DNA of 64,000 bases from Acetobacter suratthaniensis (GCF_017377745.1 NZ_JAFVMG010000002.1:124001-188000), one strand, 5' to 3'. Shown: positions 37,993-47,933, numbered from the stretch's first letter. Notes: generated by a model from the letters alone, not told the origin. Numbers and translations are program-made.

Positions 37993-39003
37993 ATGACAGA
38001 GCCCCCTTCTTCTTCACACGACCCGCTGGGCAGCGAGGCCTCTTTGTGGGTTATCCACCTGACGGACACCCCGCATGACCCCGCCCTGCGCAGGGAGTTT
38101 GCCACCTGGCTGGCACGCTCTCCCGCCCATGCCCATGCGTGGGCACGGGCATTGCATGTCTGGCGGCTCTCTGGTGCTACCGAACCGGCACTCACGCCTC
38201 TGCCTGCTACCGTCGAGGGACGACGCCAATTCATCCCATTTGCTTTCATGCCAATCGCCATACGACATGCCGGACTGGTCTGCGCTTTTACTGCGGCATT
38301 CTGTCTGGCGGGGGCTTTTGTACTACCGGATATTCGTCTTGCCCTACAGGCGGATTACAGAACCTCCACCGGCACAAACCAGAGCGTCACCCTTGCTGAT
38401 GGCAGTATCGTCACACTGGGTGCTCGTTCAGCCATAGCTGTTCATTACCGCCACCGGACACGCGATATTACCCTGCTTGCGGGCGAAGCTTTTTTTCAGG
38501 TCAGACATGATGCGGCAAGGCCTTTCCGGGTCACGGCAGGTTCTACCCATGCGCGCGATATTGGCACCCGGTTTGATGTCCGGCTGGATTCAACGCAAGT
38601 ACAGATCAGCGTGCAGGAAGGGCGTGTCGGGGTGTCCAATACCCGGCACGAGGCAGAAGAGATTGAACTGGGCGCGGGAGAAGAAGTCCGAGTGGATCGG
38701 GCGACTGGCAACATGACGCGCGAAAGCGTTGTGCCTGATACCATCGGCTCATGGCAAACGGGCATGCTGGTGGTCAGCAACGATACTGTCGGGCATGTCA
38801 CTGATACGCTCAGGCGTTATTATTCCGGCTTTATCGTAAGCTGGAGCCCGGCCCTTCTCTCCCGGCATGTCGGGGGGGTGTACGATCTGCATAATATCCC
38901 TGCGGCGTTCAGGGCTGTGGTTGTGCCTTCTGGCGGGCGGGTCCGCGAAGTAGCGGATCACGTGCTGATTGCAACCGCTGCCCATCACCCCCACAAACCC
39001 TGA
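37993..39003 (+). CDS. FecR-type anti-sigma/sigma regulator
   Basis: 336 residues from the ATG at 37993 (MTEPPSSSHDPLGSEASLWV). The cytoplasmic N-terminal part (DUF4880-like, EFATWLARSPAHAHAWARA) binds the sigma factor. One membrane helix follows near residues 92-114. The periplasmic FecR domain contains DYRTSTGTNQSVTLADGS, VTLGARSAIAVHY, LLAGEAFFQVRHDAARPF and VTAGSTHARDIGTRFDVR. It should transmit the ligand signal from the TonB receptor to the ECF sigma factor encoded just upstream. Confidence 0.92.
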   Translation: MTEPPSSSHDPLGSEASLWVIHLTDTPHDPALRREFATWLARSPAHAHAWARALHVWRLSGATEPALTPLPATVEGRRQFIPFAFMPIAIRHAGLVCAFTAAFCLAGAFVLPDIRLALQADYRTSTGTNQSVTLADGSIVTLGARSAIAVHYRHRTRDITLLAGEAFFQVRHDAARPFRVTAGSTHARDIGTRFDVRLDSTQVQISVQEGRVGVSNTRHEAEEIELGAGEEVRVDRATGNMTRESVVPDTIGSWQTGMLVVSNDTVGHVTDTLRRYYSGFIVSWSPALLSRHVGGVYDLHNIPAAFRAVVVPSGGRVREVADHVLIATAAHHPHKP

Positions 39004-39148
39004 ACAGATCAGGCCCGCACAAGGCTTTTGTGTATTCTCCGCCCTGCTTTGCAAAAATAATTTGAAAGAGCGCCCTATAAAAATGCCCGGGTTCCCCGTC
39101 CTCATTTCAAATGCGATTCATTCTTATACTTTGATTGAGGCGATCCAT

Positions 39149-41665
39149 ATGGAACCTGAACTAACTCCTCGCGCCCGCAGCCACACCCACAAGCCCGGAC
39201 TACGCCAGACATGGCTTAACCGCCCTGTCATGCTGGCTATGCCTGCCGGGCTGTTTTTCGTACTGACAAGCCTGAACACGTTCCCTGCCCACGCGGCAGA
39301 GGCAGCCGCTTTACAGGCCACCCCAACCGCCGCCCATACCTACGACATTCCCGCCCAGCCACTTGGGCAGGCTCTGGCCGTTTTTGGCAAGCAGACCGGC
39401 ATTCAGATCACTTATGACCCCGCACTCCTTGCAGGCAAAACATCCGCACAGGTCGCCGGTTCCATGCCTGCACAGGAAGCCTTACAAAAACTTCTTTCAC
39501 AGTCAGGACTTTCCTATCGCTACGCAAGCCATGATACCATTGTTATCCAGAATGCCGCCACCAGCATCATGCTCGGCCCCGTGCGGGTTGCAGGCTCGGA
39601 ACTACCCTCATCCGCCATGATAGGTGCCCTGCCCCCAACCCTGCCCGGTGGACAGAATGCACGGGGCGGACAAGTGGGCATATTCGGCAATCGCGATGTT
39701 ATGGACACACCGTTCAACACGACAAACTATACAGAAGACTTTATTGAAAAACGGCAGATCAGGACAATCCGTGATGCCCTGAAGGATGATCCTTCCGTAC
39801 GGGCCGGATTTGCAACAGGCACCGCCGGGGTCGAACGCATACAGATCCGTGGTTTCAATATTGATAATCAGGATATGGCGCTCGGTGGCATTTACGGCAT
39901 GCTGCCTTTCAACGGCATTACATCTGAACTGGCTGAACGGGTTGAAGTGCTGCGCGGCCCCGCCGCCCTGCTGAACGGCATGACACCGGGCGGAAGTGTT
40001 GGCGGTGTTGTCAACATCATTCCCAAACGCGCCCATGATAAACCCATAACCAAAATCGAAGCCGATTATACCTCCAACACCCAGTTTGGCGGCCATGCCG
40101 ATCTAGGCCGACGCTTTGGCAAGGACAAGCAACTTGGCGTGCGGCTAAACGGTATGATCCGTTCAGGATCAAGCCCCATTGACTATAACGACATGAAAAC
40201 CGCCCTGATTGCCTCAGGCATAGATCTGCGCCTGCACCGCATACGTTTTTCCACCGATTTTGGCTATCAGGTGCGCGATATCAACGGCGTTCTGCCCTAT
40301 TACGATCTGGCCTCCAACGTAGCCATACCCGATGCGGGGCGTGTGAAAAGAAACTTCAATCTGCCGTGGAGCTACCTGAACGCTCAGGATTTTTTTGGTG
40401 TATTCCGCACTGAAGTCGATCTATTCCGTAATTTTACAGCTTATGGCACCGTGGGCGTGCATGATTATCAGGTCAAAGGTGCTTACTACCAGCAGATGAT
40501 CATCAAGGACGCGCAGGGTAACGCAACGGCCTCCACACCGGTAGGAATTGCCCAGCACGGGCGTTACCTGACGGCCGAAGTCGGCGTGCGCGGCAAAATC
40601 GACAGTGGCCCCATTACGCAGGAACTCGCGTTTTCCGCCAACCGGCTCGATTACATGCTGGGCCGCCAGTTCGCCAACAACAATGCCGTCTCGCCTGACA
40701 GGATCAATATCTATAGCGGTCTGGGCACGTATTATTCAGGCAACAACATTGCCGTGCCGGGTTCAGCCCCGATCGCCAGCACGGTCACTCTGGAAAGCCT
40801 TGCCTTTGCCGATACGATTTCCGCACTGGACAAGCGTATACAGGTCACTGGCGGCCTGCGCGTGCAGCGTGTGCAAAGCTCCAATTACGGCTCGGACCAT
40901 GTAGGGGCAAAAACCAGCAGCTACGACCAGACCGCTATCAGCCCCGCCGTGCTGGCGATTTTCAAGCCACTTAAGAATGTTTCAATCTACGGCAACTGGA
41001 TTCAGGGATTGCAGCAGGGCGGCACCGTTGCCTCCAACTATGCCAATGCCGGGCAGGTTTTCTCTCCTTACAAGTCAACCCAGTACGAGGTAGGCGTCAA
41101 AGCTGACTTGAAAAAATTCATTCTTAGCCTGGATGTCTTCCAGATAACTCAGCCAAGCCTGACCTACGATGTCAAAACCAACATTCAGTCTGAAAATGGC
41201 GAGCAGCGTAACCGGGGGCTGGAAATCAATATTGCAGGCGAAATCATCCACGGCCTGCGCGCCACGGGTGGTGTCATGCTGGTTGACGCCAGAATGAAGA
41301 AAACACAGGGAGGCACCTATGATGGACAGAGCGCGCCCAACACCGCACCGGTCAATTTCAACATGGGACTGGACTACGATATTCCGTTTATCCAGAACCT
41401 CGCCGTAACAGCCGATGTTATGTACACAGCTTTTGAATATATCGAAAACAGCAACACAAACCGCAGGCGCATTCCCGGCTGGGTCAGGCTGGATATGGGA
41501 GCGCGTTATTCCATGAAAAACCCGGCATCGCAGGATGGAAAGCTTACCTTCATGCTCAATGTCGATAATGTCACCAACGAACGGTACTGGAACTCGGGCG
41601 GGTATAACTATCTCTCGCTCAGCGCGCCCAGAACAATCCGGTTCGGGGTGACGGCGGACTTCTGA
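39149..41665 (+). CDS. TonB-dependent siderophore receptor with N-terminal STN signalling domain
   Basis: 838 residues from the ATG at 39149 (MEPELTPRARSHTHKPG), with GAGG upstream. A long signal sequence ends near HAAEA. The STN domain follows (YDIPAQPLGQALAVFGKQTG, then MPAQEALQKLLSQSGLSYRY), the mark of transducer receptors such as FecA, FpvA and PupB. The plug domain includes RDALKDDPSVRAGF, IQIRGFNID and VEVLRGPAALLNGMTPGG. The rest is a 22-strand barrel ending in aromatic TADF. It imports a ferric siderophore across the outer membrane using TonB energy. The specific siderophore is not predictable. Confidence 0.95.
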   Translation: MEPELTPRARSHTHKPGLRQTWLNRPVMLAMPAGLFFVLTSLNTFPAHAAEAAALQATPTAAHTYDIPAQPLGQALAVFGKQTGIQITYDPALLAGKTSAQVAGSMPAQEALQKLLSQSGLSYRYASHDTIVIQNAATSIMLGPVRVAGSELPSSAMIGALPPTLPGGQNARGGQVGIFGNRDVMDTPFNTTNYTEDFIEKRQIRTIRDALKDDPSVRAGFATGTAGVERIQIRGFNIDNQDMALGGIYGMLPFNGITSELAERVEVLRGPAALLNGMTPGGSVGGVVNIIPKRAHDKPITKIEADYTSNTQFGGHADLGRRFGKDKQLGVRLNGMIRSGSSPIDYNDMKTALIASGIDLRLHRIRFSTDFGYQVRDINGVLPYYDLASNVAIPDAGRVKRNFNLPWSYLNAQDFFGVFRTEVDLFRNFTAYGTVGVHDYQVKGAYYQQMIIKDAQGNATASTPVGIAQHGRYLTAEVGVRGKIDSGPITQELAFSANRLDYMLGRQFANNNAVSPDRINIYSGLGTYYSGNNIAVPGSAPIASTVTLESLAFADTISALDKRIQVTGGLRVQRVQSSNYGSDHVGAKTSSYDQTAISPAVLAIFKPLKNVSIYGNWIQGLQQGGTVASNYANAGQVFSPYKSTQYEVGVKADLKKFILSLDVFQITQPSLTYDVKTNIQSENGEQRNRGLEINIAGEIIHGLRATGGVMLVDARMKKTQGGTYDGQSAPNTAPVNFNMGLDYDIPFIQNLAVTADVMYTAFEYIENSNTNRRRIPGWVRLDMGARYSMKNPASQDGKLTFMLNVDNVTNERYWNSGGYNYLSLSAPRTIRFGVTADF

Positions 41666-41949
41666 TGGTGCCAGCCGGACTAAAAACAACCGCACGTATT
41701 CTACTCGCTCTGGGGGGTGGATACTGGGCCTCCTCCGCCTCCTTTGCGCTGTTGGCCCGTGTGCTGACAGCTTGCGGCATGCCACGGGTGGACGCGGTAA
41801 CACTGGGCATGATGCTGGTTTTTATCCTGTATCTCTGCCTGATCCTGTGGGTTTTTGCCGCGCGCCGGGTCTGGCTTCCCTTCTGGGTGCTCTGCGGCCT
41901 GATTGCAGCAGGCCATATGGCACCGTTCTTTTTTACGCAGGGGCACTGA
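41665..41949 (+). CDS. DUF3649 small membrane protein of iron locus
   Basis: 94 residues with three hydrophobic segments (e.g. LLALGGGYWASSASFALLARVL and MMLVFILYLCLILWVFAARR-type stretches). The start codon overlaps the receptor stop by one base (TGATG). Proteins of this kind (DUF3649, sometimes called iron uptake proteins) are commonly found next to TonB receptors and PepSY proteins. The function is unknown. The context suggests a part in ferric reduction or uptake at the inner membrane. Confidence 0.8.
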   Translation: MVPAGLKTTARILLALGGGYWASSASFALLARVLTACGMPRVDAVTLGMMLVFILYLCLILWVFAARRVWLPFWVLCGLIAAGHMAPFFFTQGH

Positions 41950-41950
41950 C

Positions 41951-43486
41951 ATGGAGCCTGATTTCCGCCGGGCCATGGGCTGGCTCCATACATGGGCAGG
42001 AGTTTTGCTGGGCAGCGTGCTGTTCGCCATTTTCTGGATGGGCACACTCTCGGTTTTCGATATCGAGATAGACCAGTGGATGAAGCCCGCTACCCGCCTT
42101 CCCCCGGCGGCACAAACACTGGCGCTGGAGCGTTTTCGGCCCTCTTTGAACGAAGCTATTGCAGCACGGGCCGCTTTTTGGAACGTGGAACCACCCAACG
42201 ACCGCCAGTCAGTCGCCAGCGTGCATTACCGGACAAAAACCGGCTTTGTCAGTCACGATATAGACCCCGTATCCGGTCGCACCCTGCCTGATGCAGGCAC
42301 CCTTGGAGCCAGCGGGTTTATTTTCCCTTTTCATTACTCGCTGCATCTCAGGATTATGAATCTGGGAACATGGCTGGTGGGGCTGGCTTCCATGGCCATG
42401 CTGGTTCTGTGTGTGAGTGGCGTCATTATTCACCGCAAGATTTTTGCTGAATTTTTTACTTTCCGCCCTAGTAAAAAGCCACGGCGGCTCCTGCTTGACC
42501 TGCATAATCTCTCCGGTGTTTTAGGCCTGCCATTCCATATCATGCTGACATTTTCAGGGCTGGTCATTCTGGGGGCCACGTTTTTTCCTGCGAGCATCAA
42601 CGCGCTTTACCCCAATCCACGCGGGTATTTTTACGAGGCGAATGGCCTATCATTCCTCAATGTCAAACCGGGGCAACCCGGCGCACCTGTTGTTTCTCTG
42701 GATGAAACCTTCGCCCGCGCCCAGGCAGTCTGGGGAAACGGCAGCCCCGAAACCGTGCTTGTCGCCACACCCGGCACAACAACCGGCCGTATCGCCTTTT
42801 TTCGTGACCGCACCCAACAGGTCGTTATGGACAGGGATGTCGTGGCCTTCAGCAGCACAACAGGCGAACTGGTGTCGCATCCGCCAGCCCCCCGCGCGAT
42901 CATACGCACACAGCGCTTCCTGAGCGGCCTGCACCTTATTCATTTCCACCACTGGGTGCTGCGCTGGCTATACTTTATGCTGGGGTTGGGGAGTTGTCTC
43001 CTGATTGCCTCGGGCTTTCTGTTCTGGCAGGCCTCGCGCCGGACAAAACAGGCCAACACATTCGGTTTCAGGCTGGTGGAAGGGCTGAGTGCAGGCTCCA
43101 TTACCGGAATCATGCTTGCAACACTGGCTTTTTTTATCAGCAACCGCCTTCTGCCCCCCGGCGCCCATGCCTTTGGCATGGGCCGCGCCGCGCTGGAGAT
43201 CGGGTGTTTTTATCTTGTCTGGGTCGGGGCTTTTCTGCACGGCTGGCTCCGGCCACGCCGGGTCTGGATTGAACAGAGCGCCGCCATCAGCGCATTTTCT
43301 GCGCTGGCTGCCATGCTAAACTGGATCACTACGGGCGACCACCCGTTACATAGCCTTGCCAACCGTTATCTCTGGCCTGTTGCCGGGATGGATATGCTCC
43401 TGCTGGTCGGGAGCGCACTGGCTTTTCTGACAGCACGCAAACTGGCGCGCAAGCAACCCGGCAAAGCCGTAGGGAAAACCGTATGA
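41951..43486 (+). CDS. PepSY-associated TM helix protein (putative siderophore/ferric reductase)
   Basis: 511 residues from the ATG at 41951 (MEPDFRRAMGWLHTWAGVLL). The first helix carries the PepSY_TM motif with an HTWAG histidine. More membrane segments appear near residues 130-170, 190-220 and 325-350, and several at the C-terminus. FHYSLHLRI and LHLIHFHHWVLRWLYF contain conserved histidines likely to bind heme. Proteins of this family have been shown in other bacteria to reduce ferric siderophores at the inner membrane (FoxB-like). That function is inferred from family and context. It starts 1 base after the DUF3649 gene. Confidence 0.88.
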   Translation: MEPDFRRAMGWLHTWAGVLLGSVLFAIFWMGTLSVFDIEIDQWMKPATRLPPAAQTLALERFRPSLNEAIAARAAFWNVEPPNDRQSVASVHYRTKTGFVSHDIDPVSGRTLPDAGTLGASGFIFPFHYSLHLRIMNLGTWLVGLASMAMLVLCVSGVIIHRKIFAEFFTFRPSKKPRRLLLDLHNLSGVLGLPFHIMLTFSGLVILGATFFPASINALYPNPRGYFYEANGLSFLNVKPGQPGAPVVSLDETFARAQAVWGNGSPETVLVATPGTTTGRIAFFRDRTQQVVMDRDVVAFSSTTGELVSHPPAPRAIIRTQRFLSGLHLIHFHHWVLRWLYFMLGLGSCLLIASGFLFWQASRRTKQANTFGFRLVEGLSAGSITGIMLATLAFFISNRLLPPGAHAFGMGRAALEIGCFYLVWVGAFLHGWLRPRRVWIEQSAAISAFSALAAMLNWITTGDHPLHSLANRYLWPVAGMDMLLLVGSALAFLTARKLARKQPGKAVGKTV

Positions 43487-43809
43487 GCACTACCTGCCTG
43501 TTCTACCTGCCCCTTTGCCTGTGGCTGTTTATTGCTTTTGCCCTGCTGGCTCTTACACAATTCAACCACCGGCGCGCATGCGGCATGACCGACCTGCCGC
43601 CCTCCCGCACACGTCTGATCCGGCTTATGGCTGGAGTGATGCTGCTGTTTGCACTGGTTATCTCGATTGCACATGAAAGCAGCGGGTTCGGGTTTCTGCT
43701 CTGGGTCGGGCTGCTGTCGCTCTGCGCCTGTGCCGTAGCGCTACTGCTTGGATGGTACCCACGCCTGCTGGCCCCACTAGCCCGTTTGATGGCCAAGCCA
43801 TCAACTTAA
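43483..43809 (+). CDS. DUF3325 small membrane protein
   Basis: 108 residues with three hydrophobic helices (FYLPLCLWLFIAFALLALTQ, MAGVMLLFALVISIAHESSG and FLLWVGLLSLCACAVALLLG). The start overlaps the PepSY gene by 4 bases (ATGA). DUF3325 proteins typically follow PepSY and DUF3649 proteins in iron-uptake operons. No biochemical function is known to me. Confidence 0.8.
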   Translation: MSTTCLFYLPLCLWLFIAFALLALTQFNHRRACGMTDLPPSRTRLIRLMAGVMLLFALVISIAHESSGFGFLLWVGLLSLCACAVALLLGWYPRLLAPLARLMAKPST

Positions 43810-43837
43810 AAAGCGATCTGAAAACGCATATATTTTA

Positions 43838-43869
43838 CAAAAAAACCCCGACGGATTTAACCGCCGGGG
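43838..43869 (-). terminator. Rho-independent terminator of glpK
   Basis: On the minus strand a stem (CCCCGGCGG pairing with CCGTCGGGG, one mismatch, loop TTAAAT) is followed by TTTTTTT. The glpK stop lies 21 bases upstream of the stem. The plus-strand genes have no T-run here. Confidence 0.88.
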
Positions 43870-43889
43870 CAAACAGAACAAAGCGACAT

Positions 43890-45389
43890 TCAGCCTGCGG
43901 GGTAAGTGCTGAGTGTGCGTTTGACCGCCTCGTGCCAACCCGCAATCATGGTGCGGCGCTGTTGCTGTTCCATTTTGGGTTCAAACAGCGAACCACGCGC
44001 CCATTCGGTGGCCACCGTCTCTTCACTCTCCCATATCCCTGTTGCCATACCAGCAAGAAAACCCGCCCCCATAGCCGTGGTTTCCACATTGCGCGGTCGC
44101 TCGACCTTGGCCTGAAGCATATCTGCCAGAAACTGGCAGTACCAATCATTGGCCGACATACCACCATCCACGCGAATGCTTTCAGCGGCTCCGCCGCCAT
44201 CCTGCTGCATGGACGTCACCAGATCGAGGGTCTGGAACGCCACGGATTCCAGCGCTGCGCGGGCAATATGGGCCGCCGTTGCATCCAGTGTCAGCCCGCA
44301 GATAAGGCCACGAGCGTCCGGGTCCCAATGGGGGGCGCCCAGCCCCACGAAACCGGGTACCATATAAACACCGTGGCTATGGGGCACGCGGGTGGCCATA
44401 TCATCCGTCTGGGACGCATGCGTAATCAGGTGCAACCCGTCACGCAGCCACTTGATGGCTGCCCCTGCCACAAAAATAGAACCTTCCAGTGCGTAAGTGG
44501 CCTTGCCGTTCAGGCGATAAGCAATGGTGGTGAGCATACGGTTGCGCGAGATAACCGGCTTATCACCCGTATTCAGCAGGACAAAGCAGCCAGTACCATA
44601 AGTGGCCTTGGCCATGCCCGGCGTAAAGCAGGCCTGCCCGACCACAGCCGCCTGCTGGTCGCCCGCGATCCCGGCAATGGGAATGGCCCGCCCGAACAGG
44701 GCTGGATCGGTCTCGCCATACAGGGTGCTGCTGTCACGCACCTCGGGCAGCAAGGCTGCGGGAATACGGAACAGACGCAGCAGTTCTTCATCCCAGATCT
44801 GGCGATGAATATCGAACAGGGATGTACGCGCAGCGTTGGTGGCATCAGTGGCATGCACCTTGCCCCCTGTCAGCCGCCACAGAATGAAGGAGTCGATCGT
44901 GCCGAAGGCCAGCTCGCCCTTTTCGGCACGAGCCCGCGCGCCCGATACGTTATCGAGTATCCATGCGAGCTTGGTGGCCGAAAAATACGGGTCCAGCAGC
45001 AGGCCGGTGCGTTCGCGCACCAGATCTTCCGCCCCTTCCTCGCGCAGTTTCTGGCAGGTTGTAGCGGTACGCCGATCCTGCCAGACAATGGCGCGGTGAA
45101 TAGGCTTGCCGGTAGCACGTTCCCACACCACGATGGTTTCACGTTGATTGGTAATGCCAATACCCGCCACCCGCTCCAGCGCACCGCTTTTGTCCAGTGC
45201 GGCGCGGGCAGTGTTCAGCACATCGCGCCAGATGTCCTCCGGGCAGTGCTCTACCCATCCGGCATTAGGATAATGCTGAGGAAATTCCTGCCGCGCAGCC
45301 GCCAGTTCCTGTGCATTCCGATCAAAGACGATACTGCGGGTTGAGGTCGTTCCCTGATCAATAGCCAGGACACAGTCTTGCATGCTCAT
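43890..45389 (-). CDS. glpK: Glycerol kinase
   Basis: 499 residues. It phosphorylates glycerol to sn-glycerol 3-phosphate with ATP in the cytoplasm. FGGY-kinase features are [20 protein letters not shown] at the N-terminus (phosphate loop), the GITNQRET region with the glycerol-binding residues, [22 protein letters not shown] and the C-terminal ATP-site motif [20 protein letters not shown]. It is the last gene of glpD-glpF-glpK, 27 bases after glpF, and is followed by a terminator. Confidence 0.97.
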   Translation of the reverse strand: MSMQDCVLAIDQGTTSTRSIVFDRNAQELAAARQEFPQHYPNAGWVEHCPEDIWRDVLNTARAALDKSGALERVAGIGITNQRETIVVWERATGKPIHRAIVWQDRRTATTCQKLREEGAEDLVRERTGLLLDPYFSATKLAWILDNVSGARARAEKGELAFGTIDSFILWRLTGGKVHATDATNAARTSLFDIHRQIWDEELLRLFRIPAALLPEVRDSSTLYGETDPALFGRAIPIAGIAGDQQAAVVGQACFTPGMAKATYGTGCFVLLNTGDKPVISRNRMLTTIAYRLNGKATYALEGSIFVAGAAIKWLRDGLHLITHASQTDDMATRVPHSHGVYMVPGFVGLGAPHWDPDARGLICGLTLDATAAHIARAALESVAFQTLDLVTSMQQDGGGAAESIRVDGGMSANDWYCQFLADMLQAKVERPRNVETTAMGAGFLAGMATGIWESEETVATEWARGSLFEPKMEQQQRRTMIAGWHEAVKRTLSTYPAG

Positions 45390-45416
45390 GTGGAATAGTC
45401 CTTCCGGGTCGAACGC

Positions 45417-46235
45417 TCAGTCAGCCGAAAGAGCTGAGGTGGCTGATTTTGCGGGCATGAATGGGCGCAGCAGGCACTGATACAGCGTGGCTCCCACAAG
45501 CCCGCCGCATAGTGGCCCGACAATCGGCACCCACCAGTAGTTTTGAGGCCCCGGCAGGGCGGAAGCCCCCCAACCGGCGATATAACAGAACAGGCGCGGC
45601 CCAAAGTCGCGGGCCGGGTTAAGCGCCCAGCCTTCCAGATTGCCGGATGCCGCACCAATAATGGCAACCAGCAGACCAATGATCAGCGCGCCAGAATTGG
45701 CCTGTGGCGCAACCGTATTGTACTCGCAGGTAATGGCGAAAATACCGAGGATGAGAAAAGCAGTCAGGATGATCTCATCAGTCAGCGCATGCAGGGGGGT
45801 TATGGCCTCGCCCGGCATGGTAAAAAAGACCCCGCCCGCGGCACCGTCATGCACGAAATCGAGCTGATGCACCTGTGCGAAATGCACGATAACCGGCCCA
45901 TACAGCGCATAAACCAGTGCAGCCCCCGCAAAGCCACCCAAAATCTGGGCAGCCCAGTACGGCACAACTTTTTTCCATGAAAAACCACGGTAACAGGCCA
46001 TTGCCAGCGTAACCGCCGGATTGGCATGGGTGCCGGAAACGGCCCCTGTCACATAAATGGCGATCGTAACGCCCAAACCCCACGTAATAGCCAGCCCCCA
46101 GTAGGACAGCTTGTAGGGGCTGGGGTCATACAGCGCATACATGGCAACGGCGGAATCACCAATCATGACAATGATCAGTGTCGCCAGCCATTCGGAGATC
46201 AGTTCACCCAACAGGGCAAATCTGGTTTTGCTCAT
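45417..46235 (-). CDS. glpF: Glycerol uptake facilitator (aquaglyceroporin)
   Basis: 272 residues with six membrane helices and the two half-helix NPA motifs of the MIP family: SGTHANPAVTLAMACYRG and the LNPARDFGPRLF region. The Asp after the second NPA (NPARD) is typical of glycerol-conducting members. It lets glycerol diffuse across the inner membrane and delivers it to GlpK, encoded 27 bases downstream. An AGAGGAAAG-type RBS lies just ahead of the ATG. Confidence 0.95.
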   Translation of the reverse strand: MSKTRFALLGELISEWLATLIIVMIGDSAVAMYALYDPSPYKLSYWGLAITWGLGVTIAIYVTGAVSGTHANPAVTLAMACYRGFSWKKVVPYWAAQILGGFAGAALVYALYGPVIVHFAQVHQLDFVHDGAAGGVFFTMPGEAITPLHALTDEIILTAFLILGIFAITCEYNTVAPQANSGALIIGLLVAIIGAASGNLEGWALNPARDFGPRLFCYIAGWGASALPGPQNYWWVPIVGPLCGGLVGATLYQCLLRPFMPAKSATSALSAD

Positions 46236-46292
46236 ATCTTTCCTCTTTTTATTCTTGTTTTTCAGGAAAGGGCTGAAACGTCTGACAGGGTT

Positions 46293-47810
46293 TTACCCCA
46301 GCTTCTGCCGGATATAGGCTTCCACCTCGGCTTTGGCGGCGTCATCCAGATGCAGGCCCAGCTTGCTGCGCCGCCACAGGACATCCTCTGCCGTGCGAGC
46401 CCATTCATGGGTTATCAGATAATCGATCTCGCGTGTACCCAGATCGCTGTCCGCCAGCAAGCCCATCTCATCAAGCGATGTCGCATCGCCGATAATCTCG
46501 TAAGCCCGGCTGCCGTAATTGCGCATCAGACGCCAGGCCAGACCTTCTGGCAACCAGGGGGCGGCATGGCTCAGACGATCAAGCGCACCGCCAAAACCGC
46601 CTTCGCCAATATCGCCACCGGGCAATACTTCGTTTGCAGTCCAGCTCTGCCCGGAAACAGCCGGCAGCACAGGGGCTAGCTTTTCCAGCGCATGTTCAGC
46701 CAGCTTGCGATAGGTGGTAATTTTGCCGCCAAAAATGGACAGAAGCGGCGCACCGCCCTGCGTATCCAGATCCAGCACATAATCACGCGTCACTGCCGAA
46801 GCGTTGGCCGAGGCATCGTCATACAGCGGACGCAGGCCAGCATAGCTCCAGACCACATCGGACTCACTAACCGTAGCCTTGAAATAGCGGTTCACGCTCT
46901 CGCACAGATAGCGAATTTCTTCCGGTGCAATAGCGACCTTGCCCGGCTCCTGCTCCCACGGGATATCCGTCGTGCCGATCAGGGTAAAATCCTGTTCGTA
47001 GGGAATAGCGAAAACAATGCGCTTGTCGGGGTTCTGGAAAATATAAGCCTGCGGGCCGTCAAACACACGCGGCACAATGATATGGCTACCCTTGACCAGC
47101 CGGACAGACTTGGAGTTAGGCACCTTGAGCGTATCGGCCAGCAGGCGTGCAACCCACGGCCCTGCCGCATTGACCAGCGCCCGCGCCCGCACAGTGCTCT
47201 GTTCGCCCGTTATACGGTTTTCCAGCGTGGCTTCCCACAGGCCATCCACGCGGTTTGCCGCGATCAGCCTTGTGCGGGTGCGAATATCCGCCCCACGCTG
47301 GGCCGCATCAATAGCATTGAGCACCACCAGACGGCTGTCCTGCACCCAGCCATCGGAATAGATAAAGCCTTTGGTGTATTCGGGCTTGAGCGCACGACCG
47401 GAAGAGTGAACCCGAAAATCAATCCCGTGCGACTTGGGCAGCGTCATGTTGGACGCCAGATGATCGTACAGAAACAGCCCGGCCCGCAGCATCCACGCCG
47501 GACGCACCAGCTTGGAATGGGGCAGTACAAAACGCATGGGCCAGATAATATGAGGGGCGATCTTCAGCAGCCGCTCACGCTCCATCAGCGCTTCACGCAC
47601 CAGCCGGAATTCATAATATTCCAGATACCGCAGCCCACCATGCACCAGCTTGGTGCTGGCCGATGAGGTATAGCTGGCCAGATCATCCTGCTCGACCAGC
47701 AGGACAGAGGCACCGCGCCCCGTAGCATCGCGCGCAATACCTGCGCCATTGACGCCACCACCGACGACAAGCAGGTCATAAGGGACGTTGGATGAGACGG
47801 TCTGAGACAT
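46293..47810 (-). CDS. glpD: Aerobic glycerol-3-phosphate dehydrogenase
   Basis: 505 residues from the ATG at 47810 (MSQTVSSNVPYDLLVVGGGV). Earlier starts at 47828 and 47846 are in frame but less likely. The FAD Rossmann motif is LLVVGGGVNGAGIARDATGR. Further family features are SSASTKLVHGGLRYLEYYEF, ALVNAAGPWVARLL and IGTTDIPWEQEPG. It oxidises glycerol 3-phosphate to dihydroxyacetone phosphate at the inner membrane and reduces ubiquinone. Two GlpR-like palindromes lie in the 123 bases between it and glpR, so it should be the first gene of the induced operon. Confidence 0.96.
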   Translation of the reverse strand: MSQTVSSNVPYDLLVVGGGVNGAGIARDATGRGASVLLVEQDDLASYTSSASTKLVHGGLRYLEYYEFRLVREALMERERLLKIAPHIIWPMRFVLPHSKLVRPAWMLRAGLFLYDHLASNMTLPKSHGIDFRVHSSGRALKPEYTKGFIYSDGWVQDSRLVVLNAIDAAQRGADIRTRTRLIAANRVDGLWEATLENRITGEQSTVRARALVNAAGPWVARLLADTLKVPNSKSVRLVKGSHIIVPRVFDGPQAYIFQNPDKRIVFAIPYEQDFTLIGTTDIPWEQEPGKVAIAPEEIRYLCESVNRYFKATVSESDVVWSYAGLRPLYDDASANASAVTRDYVLDLDTQGGAPLLSIFGGKITTYRKLAEHALEKLAPVLPAVSGQSWTANEVLPGGDIGEGGFGGALDRLSHAAPWLPEGLAWRLMRNYGSRAYEIIGDATSLDEMGLLADSDLGTREIDYLITHEWARTAEDVLWRRSKLGLHLDDAAKAEVEAYIRQKLG

Positions 47811-47852
47811 GATCCGGGCAGGTTCCATCAAAACGAAATGGCCCACAGTTTA

Positions 47853-47864
47853 TTCGAAAACGAA
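47853..47864. promoter_or_regulatory. Putative GlpR operator 1
   Basis: TTCGAAAACGAA fits the TTCG-N4-CGAA core of known GlpR operators. It lies 43 bases upstream of the chosen glpD start. Confidence 0.7.
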
Positions 47865-47916
47865 AAAGAAAAGCAAGATTTTCGCGCAAGCCAGCCGCAA
47901 AGCCCCGCCAAATGGG

Positions 47917-47928
47917 TTCGTTTACGAA
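47917..47928. promoter_or_regulatory. Putative GlpR operator 2
   Basis: TTCGTTTACGAA fits the same TTCG-N4-CGAA core. It lies 6 bases past the glpR stop and 64 bases (start to start) from operator 1, a spacing that would allow cooperative binding. Confidence 0.7.
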
Positions 47929-47933
47929 AAAAA

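Noticed and set aside
39004..39148. Fur box before the TonB receptor gene
   Set aside because: The region is AT-rich with some repeats (GCGATTCATTC), but no 19-bp Fur-like palindrome was convincing by eye.
43752..45344. Long plus-strand open frame (530 codons) antisense to glpK
   Set aside because: glpK is certain by homology, and the antisense frame is low-complexity in amino acids with no RBS.
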